In this document: positions 62,639 to 64,000 of the stretch, piece after piece
Numbering within the stretch: position 1 is the first letter of the stretch
How the letters are laid out: each line of letters begins with the position of its first letter
Program-made: the position numbers and the translations under genes
DNA from: Solibacteraceae bacterium
Lineage (GTDB): Bacteria; Acidobacteriota; Terriglobia; Bryobacterales; Bryobacteraceae
Assembly: GCA_026984795.1 (NCBI GenBank)
Contig: JALSRK010000052.1
Span: forward strand, 124,001-188,000
Length of the DNA stretch: 64,000 nt
Direction of reading: 5' to 3'
Notes under the pieces: generated by a model
Databases searched by the model: none
Told to the model about the DNA's origin: nothing
Seen by the model: the letters and a program-made list of their open reading frames with translations, nothing else

Positions 62639-64000
62639 ATGCCGGAAACACTGGAAAAACTCCGCCCGGACCGGGACCTGCGCTGCTTCTTCGAGCGGCC
62701 GTCGGCGATCGCCGCCATGCACCACGCCTCGCCCACCGGGTTCCAGGTGTCGGGCACGTGGCGGCAGCAGTTCGACTGGGCGGTCGTCGAGTGGAACCGC
62801 GACAACGTCATCGAGCACCCGCTGCTCAGGAACCTGCCCGACGGCGACTTCCGCGGCATCACGCTCACCTACGACGAGGCCCGGACCAACTGCCTGGCGA
62901 TGGATTCCGACATCTATCCGACGGTGGACTGGCCGTATCTGCGCATCTGGGCCGACGACGGAACCGGCGAGCAGTTCTACCGCGTCCGGCTGAAGGACTA
63001 CGCCACGGCCATCGAGGGCAGCTACGTGCCGGCCACGGCGGAACTGACGCTCCAGGGCAGCCCCACCTCGGGCGACTACATCGGCGTCTCCTTCCTCGAC
63101 GAGCACCACACCTATCAGTTCAACGCCGGCGACACGCTGGAATCGGCGGTGCAGGCGGTGGTGGACAGCGTCAACGCCTTCTCCACGCGGCTCGAGGCCG
63201 AGCGCATCGGGACGACCATCCGGCTCACCTACGTCGGCGAGGGCCAGACGGCGGCTACCAGCACCACCGGGGCCAACGGCAACCGGCTCGGCGTGTACGG
63301 CTTCGTCTCCGGCGCCAAGACCGAATCATGGAACCCGTGGTGGACGCGCTTCAGCGGCGGCCAGTCGCCCACGCGGTGGCGGGTGACACTGCCCTTCGAC
63401 AACCTCACGGCCATCGACGGGCGCGCGGTACCGGCGGCGGCCATCCGCAAGATGCGGTGGACCTACGCCGCCGAGCTGCAGGACGGGGCCTTCCAGCGCA
63501 GCGAGTTCCTGGTGGAGGTCACCAACTGGACGGTGACCGGCGGCTCGCGCAGCTATTCCGTCGCCGGGCCGGGCAGCCGCCGCATCGAAGACGACGCTCC
63601 GGAGGCGTCCTACAGCGGAACGTGGAACTCCGCCAAGGGCAACTTCTCCGGCGGCACGATCCACTACACGGACCAGCCCGGCTCCTCGGTGACCATCCAG
63701 TACCGGGCTTCGGCGGCGCACAAGCTCTATCTCGGAACGCGCAAGACCTTCAACGGAGCCGCGATCACGATCACCGTGGACGGCGGCGCAGCGCAGAGCG
63801 AGAGCCTCTTCATCGTCGGCGAGGACGTGTTGTGCCGCGTCGAGGTGGGCGACCTCGGGGCCGGCGACCACACGGTGACCCTCACGCACAACGGGACGGC
63901 GGGCAGTTATTTCTACTTCGACTTCATCGAGCTGGCCGTTCCGGCCACGGCGCTTCCGGACCTGCCCGTGGAGCCGAAGATCACGCTGGCGACGGACTGG
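62639..64000 (+). CDS. Tail-tip or fibre-associated protein, 3' end beyond window
   Basis: The frame starts with ATG at 62639, seven bases after GAGGAG near the hub stop, and stays open to the last base (454 codons). It starts MPETLEKLRPDRDLRCFFER. It is beta-rich throughout, with a C-terminal part in the window that looks like a carbohydrate-binding sandwich (YSGTWNSAKGNFSGGTIHYT, VTIQYRASAAHKLYLGTR, YFYFDFIELAVP). It directly follows the hub, so an adhesion or glycan-binding role at the tail tip is plausible. The remainder is needed to name it. Confidence 0.65.
   Translation, partial: MPETLEKLRPDRDLRCFFERPSAIAAMHHASPTGFQVSGTWRQQFDWAVVEWNRDNVIEHPLLRNLPDGDFRGITLTYDEARTNCLAMDSDIYPTVDWPYLRIWADDGTGEQFYRVRLKDYATAIEGSYVPATAELTLQGSPTSGDYIGVSFLDEHHTYQFNAGDTLESAVQAVVDSVNAFSTRLEAERIGTTIRLTYVGEGQTAATSTTGANGNRLGVYGFVSGAKTESWNPWWTRFSGGQSPTRWRVTLPFDNLTAIDGRAVPAAAIRKMRWTYAAELQDGAFQRSEFLVEVTNWTVTGGSRSYSVAGPGSRRIEDDAPEASYSGTWNSAKGNFSGGTIHYTDQPGSSVTIQYRASAAHKLYLGTRKTFNGAAITITVDGGAAQSESLFIVGEDVLCRVEVGDLGAGDHTVTLTHNGTAGSYFYFDFIELAVPATALPDLPVEPKITLATDW

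Larger units (their letters stand above)
48514..64000 (+). mobile_element. Tailed-particle gene cluster (GTA-like element or prophage), right end outside window
   Basis: About 15.5 kb of tightly packed genes, all on the plus strand, follow the packaging, head, then tail order of siphovirus-like particles. Composition is like the host. No integrase, repressor, replication or lysis gene is present in the part seen. The tail module order (chaperone, short tape-measure, DUF2460-like, gpL/DUF2163-like, large hub) is the same as in RcGTA-type gene transfer agents. Whether it is a functional prophage, a remnant or a domesticated element cannot be decided from this window. Confidence 0.8.

Noticed and set aside
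58655-63109. Two very long minus-strand frames (691 and 763 codons)
   Set aside because: Antisense to the tail hub and following gene. Composition is dominated by Arg, Val, His and Gly, with no domain; high-GC shadow.

Overview
The window is high-GC DNA whose gene content points to an Acidobacteriota genome, probably of the Solibacter/Bryobacter lineage. The indicators are an Oar-like TonB receptor with an N-terminal carboxypeptidase-regulatory domain, a secreted protein with the Solibacter-type (TIGR03437-like) repeat architecture, a Ser/Thr kinase with PEGA repeats, and an AroD-AroE fusion. This assignment rests on recognised families, not on a database search.

Layout. 1-6400: the end of a PD40/TolB-like protein, a TonB-dependent outer-membrane receptor with its own sigma70-type promoter, a TPR protein and an unknown protein. 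6400-7720: a gene-poor stretch with two tiny candidate genes and a hairpin, then a VapBC-type toxin-antitoxin pair. 7840-12100: malQ, a solitary nuoB, flaG-fliS behind a sigma28-like promoter, and tadA. 12155-16570: a four-gene ABC efflux operon (two FtsX-type permeases, a membrane-fusion protein, an ATPase). 16600-20990: a cysteine-rich secreted protein, a TIGR03437-like protein, an amidohydrolase and an unknown protein. 21037-28334: tRNA-Leu(UAG), a proline-rich exported protein, lepB, a dolichol-phosphate-mannose-synthase-like glycosyltransferase, a PIN-TRAM membrane protein, an RRM protein, panD, a sulfotransferase and recN. 28505-33567: a complete tolQ-tolR-tolA-tolB-pal-cpoB envelope operon. 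33638-39229: a DeoC-like protein lacking the expected Schiff-base lysine, a fused aroDE, a Tat-leader/amidase pair, and a cysK-rrf2 unit whose promoter carries a perfect palindrome. 39336-48257: a Ser/Thr kinase, a fused E1 alpha-beta 2-oxoacid dehydrogenase, a TlpA-like thioredoxin, a secreted unknown, ruvC, yebC and a POTRA-only protein.

48514-64000 is a co-directional tailed-particle gene cluster running off the right edge: putative small terminase, large terminase, portal, scaffold-like protein, P22-type coat protein, head-tail proteins, tail tube, a tail-assembly chaperone with a canonical A AAA AAC -1 frameshift site, a very short (232 aa) tape-measure-like protein, two related DUF2460-like distal tail proteins, and a 1309-aa hub. 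The hub fuses a lambda gpL-like region with four spaced cysteines (putative Fe-S site) to a gpJ-like body. No integrase, repressor or replication gene is seen here. The tail module (short tape measure, DUF2460-like protein, gpL-like Fe-S region, large hub) closely parallels the order in alphaproteobacterial gene transfer agents, so a GTA-like or domesticated particle in Acidobacteriota is the most exciting candidate system in the window. An ordinary prophage whose early genes lie outside the window is not excluded.
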